Shown: piece by piece, positions 26,290-34,220 of the stretch
Position numbering within the stretch: the stretch's first letter is position 1
Layout of the letters: every line of letters begins with the position of its first letter
Assembly (NCBI RefSeq): GCF_020782245.1
Contig: NZ_JAJGNP010000012.1
Span: forward strand, 1-64,000
Direction of reading: 5' to 3'
Length of the DNA: 64,000 nt
DNA from: Sphingobium soli
GTDB taxonomy: Bacteria > Pseudomonadota > Alphaproteobacteria > Sphingomonadales > Sphingomonadaceae
Program-made: the position numbers and the translations under genes
The notes under the pieces: generated by a model
Database searches by the model: none
What the model saw: only the letters and a program-made list of their open reading frames with translations
Told to the model about the DNA's origin: nothing

Positions 26290-26708
26290 GCGCCTTGCCC
26301 CTCGTCCGCTGTGAACCCGAAGCTGGTGCGCAGCGAGCCGTCCGCCAGCCGGAAGGGCAGCGGCACGACCCGCATCGCCATACCGATTTCCAACGCGTCG
26401 AATGCCACGTCGACCAGACGTCCCTCGACGATCAACGCACCCTCCAGTTCGATATAGCCGACCGCATAGGGCTCGAATGCGTCCGGGCCGGCATATGGTG
26501 GGGATTTGGGGCGAAACCGCTGAACGGTCCACGACCATAACCGACCGGTCCTGGGCAGCACCATGCGCTCGTACCGCGTATCGTTTTCGGTCCGCGCCGG
26601 AAAACAGAGCCGCCCGGTCGCGCGCTCGCGGGACGCAAGCAGAGCGACGCCCTCGGTATCAGAGCGGATCAGGTCATCTGCGATCGGGACTTCTAGGATG
26701 TCGGGCAC
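26286..26708 (-). CDS. DUF35/OB-fold acyl-CoA-associated protein with degenerate zinc ribbon
   Basis: A 140-residue protein matching the rubredoxin-like plus OB-fold layout of DUF35 proteins: RATGRLCFPAR, then TGRLWSWTVQRF and PYAVGYIELE in the OB fold. The zinc ribbon normally has four cysteines; only one (LCFPAR) remains, so zinc is probably not bound. The start is GTG with AGGAG 8 bases upstream. It is the first gene of the leftward operon and the predicted partner of the thiolase-like protein. A TetR-type operator lies 30 bases upstream. Confidence 0.82.
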   Translation of the reverse strand: MPDILEVPIADDLIRSDTEGVALLASRERATGRLCFPARTENDTRYERMVLPRTGRLWSWTVQRFRPKSPPYAGPDAFEPYAVGYIELEGALIVEGRLVDVAFDALEIGMAMRVVPLPFRLADGSLRTSFGFTADEGQGA

Positions 26709-26737
26709 GGCTAATCTCCTGCCGAAGATATAGCGCC

Positions 26738-26751
26738 CGACCGTTCGGTCT
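26738..26751. promoter_or_regulatory. TetR-type operator 4 (CGACCG-TT-CGGTCT)
   Basis: It matches the consensus in 11 of 12 half-site positions and lies 30-43 bases before the GTG of the DUF35-like gene. A TATATC hexamer on the minus strand (26733-26728) immediately downstream could be the -10 box of the operon. Confidence 0.72.
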
Positions 26752-26775
26752 GCTTCTGACCAATGCGACAGGGGC

Positions 26776-27573
26776 CTAGTTGATCATGCCCAGAAATCCG
26801 AGCTGCGCGGCCTTGAACATCGTCTGATCGCGGTTCACGGCGTCAAGTTTTACCGACGCCGATCGGATGTGAAATCGCACCGTGGTGCGTTGCAGACCCA
26901 GAATGATTCCGATTTCCTCGTTCGTCTTTCCGGCAGCTGCCCAGCGCAGGCATTCCACCTCTCGCTTGGTCAATGAAATGCTGGCCAGATCGTGGCGCGC
27001 CCGCGCCGTTACCTTGGCATAGCTTTGCACAAAGGCCCGCGCCAGCACTGCCAGCGCGTCGGCGGCAGACGAATAGGCATCGGACAGGTCATTGGTGTCG
27101 GGTTCAGGTGAAAGGAAGCTCGCCGCACCGATCTGACCGAACGGCAGGTGGATGGGAACCACGATCGCTGCCGCCGTCATTGCTCGGATACGGAAATCGT
27201 GCAGGTCGATCAGATCGAGCAGCGGGTTGGGCAAGCGGGTGCGAAAACCGTGCGCATTACACCAGAACGGCTCCGCTTCGACCCGGCAGGCGTGAACGAT
27301 CGGCGAGGAAAGGGCAAGCTGGGGCACCTCCCACCAGCGCGACTCTTCGCTGCGGAATCCGAAAACCTCACTTGCAAGCACCGCACCATCGCCGTCTCGC
27401 ATCGGTTCGCGGGAAGCCACATTGTGCGTGACCGCAGTGTGCAACCCACAAATATCGACCACTGCATCACGCAGTCGCTCTGCCGCCGGTCTTATGCCAC
27501 CGGGTTCCGAAAAGCGGATAGCGTCGATCAAGCTTTTGGACGGCATCGCGCAGCATGGGCCGATAGCGGACAT
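26776..27573 (-). CDS. LuxR-family transcriptional regulator
   Basis: A 265-residue DNA-binding protein with a C-terminal GerE/LuxR helix-turn-helix (LTKREVECLRWAAAGKTNEEI, then LQRTTVRFHI, about 199-250). The N-terminal 170 residues resemble an autoinducer- or PAS/GAF-like ligand domain with several tryptophans and aromatic residues. No LuxI-type synthase is in the window, so it would be a LuxR solo sensing a plant, host or pathway compound. Its start lies 2 bases after the TetR stop, so both regulators come from one transcript. Confidence 0.85.
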   Translation of the reverse strand: MSAIGPCCAMPSKSLIDAIRFSEPGGIRPAAERLRDAVVDICGLHTAVTHNVASREPMRDGDGAVLASEVFGFRSEESRWWEVPQLALSSPIVHACRVEAEPFWCNAHGFRTRLPNPLLDLIDLHDFRIRAMTAAAIVVPIHLPFGQIGAASFLSPEPDTNDLSDAYSSAADALAVLARAFVQSYAKVTARARHDLASISLTKREVECLRWAAAGKTNEEIGIILGLQRTTVRFHIRSASVKLDAVNRDQTMFKAAQLGFLGMIN

Positions 27574-27575
27574 GG

Positions 27576-28193
27576 TCAGTTACTCTTCAAACTCAACCCT
27601 TCGAAAAACGGCTGGCAAATCGCGTCGGCGACATCTTCCGGCGATCTCCGCTTCGCCAGCGGAGGATACCATTTATAGGCCCAGTTGCACATGCCGAGGA
27701 AAGCCAGCGTCGTGAGCCCCGGATCGCAGGCTCGGAATTGGCCGTTCGCGATACCCTGCTCGATGATGCCGCGCACCCGCTGGAGATAGGCATTGCGCTG
27801 CGCCCGGATATGCTCGCGCATCTTGCCTTCCAGATCTTCATAATGGTCCATAAACGCGCGGACATAGCCCGGATGCTCTGCGATTTGTCGCAGGATATCA
27901 ACGCATGCTGCGTGCAGGCGCCTCAGCGGATCGTCCGATCCCCGTTCCTCATCGAGACCGGCCAGCAGCGCGCTCATATGCGCGTCGTGCATAGCGAACA
28001 GGATCGCACTCTTGCTCGAGAAATAATGGTATAGTGTCGGCTTGCCGAGGCCGACTTCATCCGCCAGCATCTGCATCGAGGCCTTGTGATATCCCACCCG
28101 GTCGAAAAGCGTCGCGCAATGCCCGAGTATCTCGTTGCGCTTCTCGTCATGCGCTTCGGTCGTCTGTCGTTTCTTTGCTGCTTCTCGCGCCAT
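27576..28193 (-). CDS. TetR-family regulator, proposed repressor of the catabolic regulon
   Basis: A 205-residue regulator. The N-terminal helix-turn-helix covers about 36-62 (MQMLADEVGLGKPTLYHYFS, then SKSAILFAMHDAH). The C-terminal ligand domain ends with LTTLAFLGMCNWAYKWYPP, resembling KstR2-like repressors that bind CoA thioesters of ring-degradation intermediates. An inverted repeat of the regulon type lies 49 bases upstream, fitting autoregulation and joint control with the divergent SDR gene. A KstR2-like sensor would release DNA when an acyl-CoA intermediate accumulates; this is inference. Confidence 0.88.
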   Translation of the reverse strand: MAREAAKKRQTTEAHDEKRNEILGHCATLFDRVGYHKASMQMLADEVGLGKPTLYHYFSSKSAILFAMHDAHMSALLAGLDEERGSDDPLRRLHAACVDILRQIAEHPGYVRAFMDHYEDLEGKMREHIRAQRNAYLQRVRGIIEQGIANGQFRACDPGLTTLAFLGMCNWAYKWYPPLAKRRSPEDVADAICQPFFEGLSLKSN

Positions 28194-28241
28194 TGTCGGC
28201 TCTGGTCCCTGTTCCGCGTCCTACCTCTCACAAAGGTAAGT

Positions 28242-28255
28242 CGACCGTCTGGTCG
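28242..28255. promoter_or_regulatory. TetR-type operator 5 (CGACCG-TC-TGGTCG)
   Basis: An inverted repeat with one mismatch to the consensus, in the 117-bp space between the TetR gene (leftward) and an SDR gene (rightward). It is placed to control both. Confidence 0.75.
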
Positions 28256-28310
28256 GTTCCTCCTAGGGATACGGCTGGATGACGAGAATGCAAGGGCGAG
28301 GTAGTGGACA

Positions 28311-29063
28311 ATGCAACTTAAGGGCAAGACAGCACTGATCACGGGAGCGAGTTCAGGTTTGGGCCGGCATTTCGCTCATCTTCTGGCGCGTGAGGGAGCG
28401 AGGGTCATAGCCGCGGCACGCCGGGTGGACGCGCTGGCCGCGCTTTCCGACGAGATTGAACGGCAGGGCGGCACCTGCATTCCCATCGCCATGGATGTCA
28501 CCGATCCGGCTGCCGTCGCAGCAGCCTTTGAACATATCGAACGGAGCCTTGCCGAACCTCTCTCAATCGTCGTGAACAATGCAGGGGTTGCCCATACCAG
28601 CGCGGCGCTCGATCTCAGTACATCGGAATGGGAGCAAGTACTCCAGCCCAATCTGACCGGCGCCTTTCTGGTGGCCCAACATGCGGCGCGCATGATGCGT
28701 AACGAAGGCGGAACGATCGTCAACATCGCCTCGATTCTGGGCGAACGCGTGTCCAAGGGACTGGCCGCGTATGCAACCAGCAAAGCCGGACTGATCCAGC
28801 TGACGAAGGCACTCGCGCTGGAATGGGCGGCGCTGGGCATCCGGGTCAACGCGCTCGCCCCCGGCTATATTGAAACCGACCTCAATCGCGACTTTTTCGC
28901 ATCCGATGCGGGGCTACGCCTCATCTCGCGCATCCCGCAGAAGCGGCTAGGCCAAATGCACGATCTGGACGGTCCGCTCCTGCTGTTGTGCTCCGACCAG
29001 TCGCGCTACATGACGGGTGCGGTTATCGCGGTGGACGGCGGGCATCTGGTCAGCGGCCTTTGA
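28311..29063 (+). CDS. Short-chain dehydrogenase/reductase next to the TetR gene
   Basis: A 250-residue classical SDR with ALITGASSGLGRH, DVTD, NNAGVAH, Ser in NIASILGE, YATSKAG and PGYIETDLN. The C-terminal YMTGAVIAVDGGH is standard. AAGGGCGAGG lies upstream of the ATG. It is transcribed alone, divergent from TetR, with a hairpin terminator downstream. FabG-like SDRs of this form oxidise hydroxyacyl-CoAs or secondary alcohols; the exact substrate is unknown. Confidence 0.9.
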   Translation: MQLKGKTALITGASSGLGRHFAHLLAREGARVIAAARRVDALAALSDEIERQGGTCIPIAMDVTDPAAVAAAFEHIERSLAEPLSIVVNNAGVAHTSAALDLSTSEWEQVLQPNLTGAFLVAQHAARMMRNEGGTIVNIASILGERVSKGLAAYATSKAGLIQLTKALALEWAALGIRVNALAPGYIETDLNRDFFASDAGLRLISRIPQKRLGQMHDLDGPLLLLCSDQSRYMTGAVIAVDGGHLVSGL

Positions 29064-29087
29064 ACGCCGGATTCCAGTGCGGTTGAA

Positions 29088-29139
29088 GGATTTGCAATTC
29101 GCTCTAGCTCTCCCGGCCAATGAGGCGAATTCCAAATCC
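29088..29139. terminator. Bidirectional hairpin between convergent genes
   Basis: The arms 29088-29103 and 29124-29139 (GGATTTGCAATTCGCT with GGCGAATTCCAAATCC) pair at 14 of 16 positions around a 20-base loop. The hairpin lies between the SDR stop and the stop of the convergent CMD-like gene, so it could end both transcripts. Confidence 0.6.
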
Positions 29140-29145
29140 ACCACA

Positions 29146-29835
29146 TTAAGCGTCCATTGCGGTCGCGCCGATAACCCATGCCGACAGGCCAGCGGTCGGC
29201 ACGGCGCAGATTATCGCCTCTGCCACCGCTTCGTCGCTGGCACCGGCGGTTCGTGCGCCTTTGATATGCACCGATGCCCAGGAACTATAGTCGGCAGCCA
29301 GGACGGTAACGAGCAACAGCTCGGCATATACAGGCCCCAGCGCCGTCCCCGACAATGTACCCTCACGCATGAGATAATAAGCGTCGGCGCCAAGCGGCTT
29401 GACCTCGAACAACTTGCCCAGTGAAGGCGGCATCGTTCCGAAATACTGAAGAAAGTTGGCCTCTGCTTCGCCATCTTCCACGACCATGTCTTCGTCTGGC
29501 CAATCGGGATCGTCGGCTTCCGGGAATGTCTCCCGGTAGATATCGTAAAAGCGCAGCGACGCCCCCTCGCCGCGCACACTCGCAAGGATCGCCACAGCCG
29601 CGCCGGCTTCCGCCTCGGTCAGCCCATCCGCCCGGGCCAAGACCAGTTCCCGCTGCGCGAGCTCCCGATAGCCCTTGATCGTAGCCGCGCAGGCGACGAA
29701 CAGACGCTTGATTCTGGCAGGAACCGCGCCATCGGTATCGATAATCGCGCGCCACCGTCGGAAACCGGAAACGGTCTTAGGCGCGTCACGACGCAAGCGG
29801 CCGAGACTGGTGAGCGGTGGCAGAAGATCAGTCAT
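29146..29835 (-). CDS. Two-domain CMD/AhpD-like protein (copy 2)
   Basis: A 229-residue relative of the protein at 11955-12662, sharing the IDTDGAVPARIK/LFVACAA start, the LTEAEAGAAVAILASVRGEGA first repeat, DAYYLMREGTL, and YAELLLVTVLAADYSSWASVHIKGARTAGASDE in the second repeat. As in copy 1, the CxxC pair is absent. GGAGAGACT precedes the ATG at 29835. It is a single-gene unit with a TetR-type operator 20 bases upstream, divergent from the six-gene operon. Function unknown; duplication within the regulon argues for a pathway role. Confidence 0.8.
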   Translation of the reverse strand: MTDLLPPLTSLGRLRRDAPKTVSGFRRWRAIIDTDGAVPARIKRLFVACAATIKGYRELAQRELVLARADGLTEAEAGAAVAILASVRGEGASLRFYDIYRETFPEADDPDWPDEDMVVEDGEAEANFLQYFGTMPPSLGKLFEVKPLGADAYYLMREGTLSGTALGPVYAELLLVTVLAADYSSWASVHIKGARTAGASDEAVAEAIICAVPTAGLSAWVIGATAMDA

Positions 29836-29854
29836 AGTCTCTCCGATAATGTCT

Positions 29855-29868
29855 GGACCGTCCGGTCG
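29855..29868. promoter_or_regulatory. TetR-type operator 6 (GGACCG-TC-CGGTCG)
   Basis: It matches the consensus in 11 of 12 half-site positions. On the minus strand a CATTAT hexamer (29852-29847) follows at once and could be the -10 box of the CMD-like gene, so bound repressor would cover the promoter. Confidence 0.75.
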
Positions 29869-29919
29869 GTTGACTATGGCTATGCCGCTTCGCAAGCGCG
29901 GTCAACATCCGACAACCAG

Positions 29920-29949
29920 TTGACGTCCGACCGGACGGTCGACTACACT
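29920..29949 (+). promoter_or_regulatory. Promoter with TetR-type operator 7 in its spacer
   Basis: TTGACG at 29920-29925 and TACACT at 29944-29949, 18 bases apart, face the six-gene operon. The perfect inverted repeat CGACCG-GA-CGGTCG (29928-29941) fills the spacer, the same design as at 12.74 kb. Confidence 0.78.
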
Positions 29950-29987
29950 CTCTTGCATAAAGGCCGATGCGAGAGGAGCGTGCCCGG

Positions 29988-30875
29988 ATGAGAGACTTTA
30001 TGGGGCGGACGGCCGTTATTACGGGAGCGGGCAGCGGCATTGGTGCGGCGCTTGCGCGCCTGGCCGCGCAGCAGGGCATGAATCTCGTCCTTGCGGACAT
30101 CAATCTTGCCGATCTTGAAGCGGTGGCTGACACCATCGACGGTTCGGGTATCGCGCTTCAGAAGACCGACGTCGCTGATCCGGAAGCAGTACAGGCTCTC
30201 GCCGACCTCGCCTGGTCCCGCTTCGGCGAGGTATCTCTGCTGTGCAACAATGCCGGTGTCGTTCCCGGCGGTCGCCACCGGTTCGTCTGGGAATATGCGC
30301 CGGAGGACTGGCGCTGGGCCTTTGGCGTGAACATGGACGGCGTCGTAAACGGCATCCGCAGCTTCGTGCCAAGAATGTTAGCCGAAGGGCGTCAGGGGCA
30401 TATTCTCAACACGGCGTCTGTGGCCGGCTTTGTCAGCGGTGAAGGGTCCGCCGTATATGGCGCGTCAAAGCACGCCATGGTGCGCATTACCGAAGCGCTC
30501 TATGCCGGCCTTCGCTCGCTGAACGCACCGATTGGTGTGACGATGCTGTGCCCCGGCCTCGTCGCGACGCGGATTTACGAGGCCGAGCGATCGCGCCCGG
30601 CCCATTTGCAACCTGCCGACGGGCAACCGACCGAAGCCGCCGAATTCCAGTCAATTTCCGACAATCTGTTCCGCAATGCCCCCTCCCCCGAGGACGTGGC
30701 CGCGCTGGCGTTCGACGGCATCCGCAAGGATCTGTTCTACGTCTTCACCACCGCACGGTACGACGGACCAATCGAAAAAAGGACGCAAGCCATTCTGAAG
30801 CGGGAAAATCCTCAGTTCGACAGTCTGATTTCTCTCAGCAAGGGCAAGGCCGATTCAGAGGAGGAAAGGATATGA
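29988..30875 (+). CDS. Short-chain dehydrogenase/reductase, first gene of the six-gene operon
   Basis: A 295-residue SDR, longer than usual by a C-terminal tail of about 45 residues. It has VITGAGSGIGAAL, NNAGVVPG, Ser in NTASVAGF, YGASKHA and a long substrate loop (PGLVATRIYEAERSRPA). This is the extended classical form often acting on bulky substrates. The ATG at 29988 follows GAGAGGAG; a start 7 codons earlier would overlap that ribosome site. Its stop overlaps the next ATG (ATGA). Confidence 0.9.
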   Translation: MRDFMGRTAVITGAGSGIGAALARLAAQQGMNLVLADINLADLEAVADTIDGSGIALQKTDVADPEAVQALADLAWSRFGEVSLLCNNAGVVPGGRHRFVWEYAPEDWRWAFGVNMDGVVNGIRSFVPRMLAEGRQGHILNTASVAGFVSGEGSAVYGASKHAMVRITEALYAGLRSLNAPIGVTMLCPGLVATRIYEAERSRPAHLQPADGQPTEAAEFQSISDNLFRNAPSPEDVAALAFDGIRKDLFYVFTTARYDGPIEKRTQAILKRENPQFDSLISLSKGKADSEEERI

Positions 30876-31624
30876 ACAGGCTCGACGCACGGATTGCGCT
30901 GATAACAGGTGCGGCGTCCGGCATCGGGCTGGCCACCGCCCGCCGTTTCGCGGAAGAAGGCGCGAAAGTCGTCATGGCAGACCGCAACGAAGATGCCCTG
31001 TCGAGCGTGTTCGCATCGCTCCGCGGCGACGGGCACCAGACGGTCACGATGGACGTCACCGATGAACGGGCATGGGCCGCGTTGGCCGAACGGATCGACG
31101 CACAGTTCGGGAAGCTCGACATTCTGGTGAACAATGCGGGTTTCGGCAAGTTCGCCTCGATCACCGATACGACACTGGAGCAGTGGCGATCGATCATCGC
31201 CGTCAATCTCGACAGCGTGTTCCTGGGCACGAAATATATGATGCCTTTGCTCGCCGCATCGGGCCAGGGCGCGATTGTGAACATGTCCTCCATTCGCGGT
31301 ATCGTGGCCGGCCCCGGCACCGGCTCCTACTGCGCCGCGAAGGGAGGTGTCCGGATGTTCACCAAGGCGACCGCGATTGAATGTGCGGCGGCGGGCAATG
31401 GCATACGAGCAAATTCCATTCATCCTGGCCACATAGCCACTCCCCTGACTGCGCCCGCCCATGCCGATGCGGAAATCGCCAAGACCCTGCTGGCGGATGT
31501 CCCGCTGGGCCGGATCGGACAGGCCGAAGAGATCGCGGACGGCATCCTGTTTCTGGCAAGTGAGGAATCGCGCTACATGACGGGTGCCGAGCTCGTGATC
31601 GACGGGGGGAGCACGGCGCAATGA
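30872..31624 (+). CDS. Short-chain dehydrogenase/reductase, second gene of the six-gene operon
   Basis: A 250-residue classical SDR with ALITGAASGIGLA, DVTDE, NNAGFGKF, Ser in NMSSIRG, YCAAKGG and YMTGAELVIDGGS. The helix motif PGHIATPLT is typical of cyclohexanol- and 3-hydroxysteroid-type dehydrogenases, though the family is too broad for a firm call. It is joined to both neighbours by ATGA overlaps, AGGAAAGG precedes its ATG, and its expression is tied to the ACAD and kinase. Confidence 0.9.
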   Translation: MNRLDARIALITGAASGIGLATARRFAEEGAKVVMADRNEDALSSVFASLRGDGHQTVTMDVTDERAWAALAERIDAQFGKLDILVNNAGFGKFASITDTTLEQWRSIIAVNLDSVFLGTKYMMPLLAASGQGAIVNMSSIRGIVAGPGTGSYCAAKGGVRMFTKATAIECAAAGNGIRANSIHPGHIATPLTAPAHADAEIAKTLLADVPLGRIGQAEEIADGILFLASEESRYMTGAELVIDGGSTAQ

Positions 31625-32781
31625 CCGAGCGAGCAACTGCTATCGCGTCAAGGGTGGAATCCTTTGTCCGGGATGTGGTCGTCCCCTATGAAAGCGACGA
31701 TCGCCTCGGTTTCCACGGACCGGCGGACGCACTTGTCAGCGAACTTCGCGCCAAAGCGCGGGAGGCCGGCGTGCTGACCCCGCATATCCTGGAGGACGGA
31801 TCGCATCTGACCCAGCGGGAAACGGCGATCGTTCTGACAAGGACGGGCCTGTCTCCCCTCGGTCCGATCGCATGCAACACCGCCGCGCCGGATGAAGGCA
31901 ATATGTATTTGCTGGGCAAGGTCGGGACCACCGAGCAGAAAGCCCGCTTCCTCGACCCGCTGGTGAAAGGCGAGGCACGCTCCGCCTTTTTCATGACCGA
32001 GCCCGCTGAAGCGGGCGGCGCAGGTTCCGATCCGTCGATGATGCAGACCTCCTGCCATCTCGACGGCAACCATTGGTGCATCAATGGCCGAAAGAAGTTT
32101 ATTACCGGGGCGGAAGGCGCTCATGTCGGCATCGTCATGGCGCGATCCGACGACGGCGCATGTATGTTCCTGGTCGACCTGCCCGATCCGGCGATCCGGA
32201 CAGTGCGCGTGATCGACACGATCGACAGTTCGATGCCCGGCGGCCACGCCGAAGTCGACATCGTCGATCTGCGCGTCCCGGCAGACCAGATGCTGGGTGC
32301 CAGCGGAGAAGGGTTCACCTATGCCCAGATACGCCTCAGCCCTGCCCGCCTTTCGCACTGCATGCGCTGGCTCGGCCTCGCCATGCGTGCGCACGAAATC
32401 GCCGCTGAATATGCTTGCCGACGCCATGCATTCGGCAAGCAGCTCGTCGATCATGAAGGCGTCGGCTTCATGCTTGCCGACAACCTCATCGACCTGAAAC
32501 AGGCCGAACTGATGATCGACTGGTGCGCAGGCGTTCTCGACACAGGATCGCTCGGCACGGCGGAAAGCTCCATGGCGAAGGTCGCGGTGTCGGACGCGCT
32601 GTTTCGCGTCGCGGATCGGTGCGTACAGGTGATGGGAGGAACCGGTGTTTCCGGCGACACGATCGTCGAACAGGCATTCCGGGAAATCCGCGCGTTCCGG
32701 ATCTACGACGGTCCAACCGAAGTCCATAAGTGGAGCCTCGCCAAAAAGATCAAGCGCGAATGGAAGCAAGAACAGTCATGA
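31621..32781 (+). CDS. Acyl-CoA dehydrogenase, ACAD10/11 type (copy 2)
   Basis: A 386-residue ACAD with SAFFMTEPAEAGGAGSDP, INGRKKFITGAEG, the RRHAFGKQL helix, VMGGTGVSGD and the end motif IYDGPTEVHKW. As in copy 1, an Asp (363) stands where MCAD-type enzymes have the catalytic Glu, and GPTEVH replaces GTSQIQ, the ACAD10/11 signature. It is translationally coupled to an SDR before it and a DUF1254 gene after it; the matching APH kinase is the gene after that. Phosphate elimination from a phosphorylated hydroxyacyl-CoA is a plausible role by analogy. Confidence 0.9.
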   Translation: MTERATAIASRVESFVRDVVVPYESDDRLGFHGPADALVSELRAKAREAGVLTPHILEDGSHLTQRETAIVLTRTGLSPLGPIACNTAAPDEGNMYLLGKVGTTEQKARFLDPLVKGEARSAFFMTEPAEAGGAGSDPSMMQTSCHLDGNHWCINGRKKFITGAEGAHVGIVMARSDDGACMFLVDLPDPAIRTVRVIDTIDSSMPGGHAEVDIVDLRVPADQMLGASGEGFTYAQIRLSPARLSHCMRWLGLAMRAHEIAAEYACRRHAFGKQLVDHEGVGFMLADNLIDLKQAELMIDWCAGVLDTGSLGTAESSMAKVAVSDALFRVADRCVQVMGGTGVSGDTIVEQAFREIRAFRIYDGPTEVHKWSLAKKIKREWKQEQS

Positions 32782-34220
32782 ACATGAGATCATATGCACC
32801 TGCCGCGCGGTCGGTGGCCATGCTCCTGCCACTTCTGGCTTCGAGCGCGGGGCATGCCCAGACAAGAAGTTTCGCCGCGCCGGAAGCCCCGGCCACCCGA
32901 TCCGGCTATGGCGAAGACCTGCTGCCACGAAACGAGAAGGACCGCGCCGCACTGCTGCGGACCACCGCGTTCGAGGCGACCGTTTACGGCATGTCGGCGT
33001 ATCTGCAATATGAACAGCTTTATCGGCAAGCGATTGACCGCGGTTCCGACAACTATACCGGGTTCAACCGCTTCGCGCATGACCGAAACCTTGCCGGGCC
33101 GGACTATGCCACGTTCAAGGTTCCCAACACCGACACGCTTTACTCCACCGCCTGGATAGACCTCAGCAAGGGGCCGGTCGAAATCGATATCCCGGCAACG
33201 CAGCTCAAATATTTCACGCTCAACATCTTCGACATCTTCGGCAATCCGAGCAATCTCAGCAATCGAACGATCGGCTTTGAGGGCGGCCGCTTCCTGCTGG
33301 TACCGCGCGGATGGAACGGAACTCCGCCAAAAGGGGTGAGGATCTATCACGCGGCAACCACCCAGCTCTGGATTCTCATGCGCGCCTTTGCCCAGTCCGA
33401 TGCGGAAGTCCGGACGGCGCGCGCCTTTCAGGATGCAGTCAAAATCATCCCTCCGAAAGAAGGAGAAGAAACCGCGAATGTAAGTGGCTATGCGTCCCCC
33501 CCGCCTCCCGCTTCCGGCGCCTTGGGCTATCTTCGGGTGCTCGACTATGTGCTGCGGACCAACGGATGGCAGCCGGGCGAAGCGGCGCTCGTATCGCAGT
33601 TCCGCTCGCTCGGCATAATGGGAGACAAGGCGTTTGATCCGGACGCGCTCACTCCTGCTGCGCAAGCGGCGATTGAAAGCGGCTATACGGAAGCGCTGGG
33701 CATGCTTACCCGCGCCAAGGCGCAACTGGGCGAACCCACCGGTACGGGGTGGATGAAGGTCAACAAGGCCGTTTACGGTTTCAATTATGTGCGCCGGTCC
33801 GTCATTAACATCGCCGGGCTCGGCGCGAATGTGCGAGAGGAAAACGCCTCCTACACCACCTTCGTCGATGGCAAGGGCGCGACATTTGATGGCGCATCCA
33901 ACCGCTACACGCTCCGCCTGCAAACACCGCCGCCCGTCAACAGCTTCTGGTCGGTCACGCTCTACGACTCGAAAACGTTTGCCCTATATCCCAATCCGCT
34001 CGGTCGCTATCTGGTGAGCGACCGGACAAAGGGCCTCAAGATACGGAAAGACGGCTCGATCGATATCCGGATACAGCATGACGCCCCCGCCACCGGCAAT
34101 TGGCTGCCCGCTCCGGCGGGGCCGTTCTTCGTCGTGATCCGCGCCTATGGACCAAAGCCTGCCATGCTGAACGGCCAATGGCTGCCGCCCCCCATCTCTG
34201 CAGACCGGGGGGCGCAATGA
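32778..34220 (+). CDS. Secreted DUF1254/DUF1214 protein (copy 2)
   Basis: A 480-residue exported protein: signal peptide (SVAMLLPLLASSAGHA, cut before QTRS), a DUF1254 part with FEATVYGMSAYLQ, FKVPNTDTLYSTAWIDLS and YFTLNIFDIFG, and a DUF1214 part with SFWSVTLYDSKTFALYPNPLGRYLVSDRT and NWLPAPAGPFFVVIRAYGP. It is placed by ATGA overlaps between a cytoplasmic ACAD and a cytoplasmic kinase, an odd position for a periplasmic protein and a strong hint that it serves the same pathway, perhaps by acting on the substrate before import. No catalytic residues are established for the family. Confidence 0.87.
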   Translation: MNMRSYAPAARSVAMLLPLLASSAGHAQTRSFAAPEAPATRSGYGEDLLPRNEKDRAALLRTTAFEATVYGMSAYLQYEQLYRQAIDRGSDNYTGFNRFAHDRNLAGPDYATFKVPNTDTLYSTAWIDLSKGPVEIDIPATQLKYFTLNIFDIFGNPSNLSNRTIGFEGGRFLLVPRGWNGTPPKGVRIYHAATTQLWILMRAFAQSDAEVRTARAFQDAVKIIPPKEGEETANVSGYASPPPPASGALGYLRVLDYVLRTNGWQPGEAALVSQFRSLGIMGDKAFDPDALTPAAQAAIESGYTEALGMLTRAKAQLGEPTGTGWMKVNKAVYGFNYVRRSVINIAGLGANVREENASYTTFVDGKGATFDGASNRYTLRLQTPPPVNSFWSVTLYDSKTFALYPNPLGRYLVSDRTKGLKIRKDGSIDIRIQHDAPATGNWLPAPAGPFFVVIRAYGPKPAMLNGQWLPPPISADRGAQ

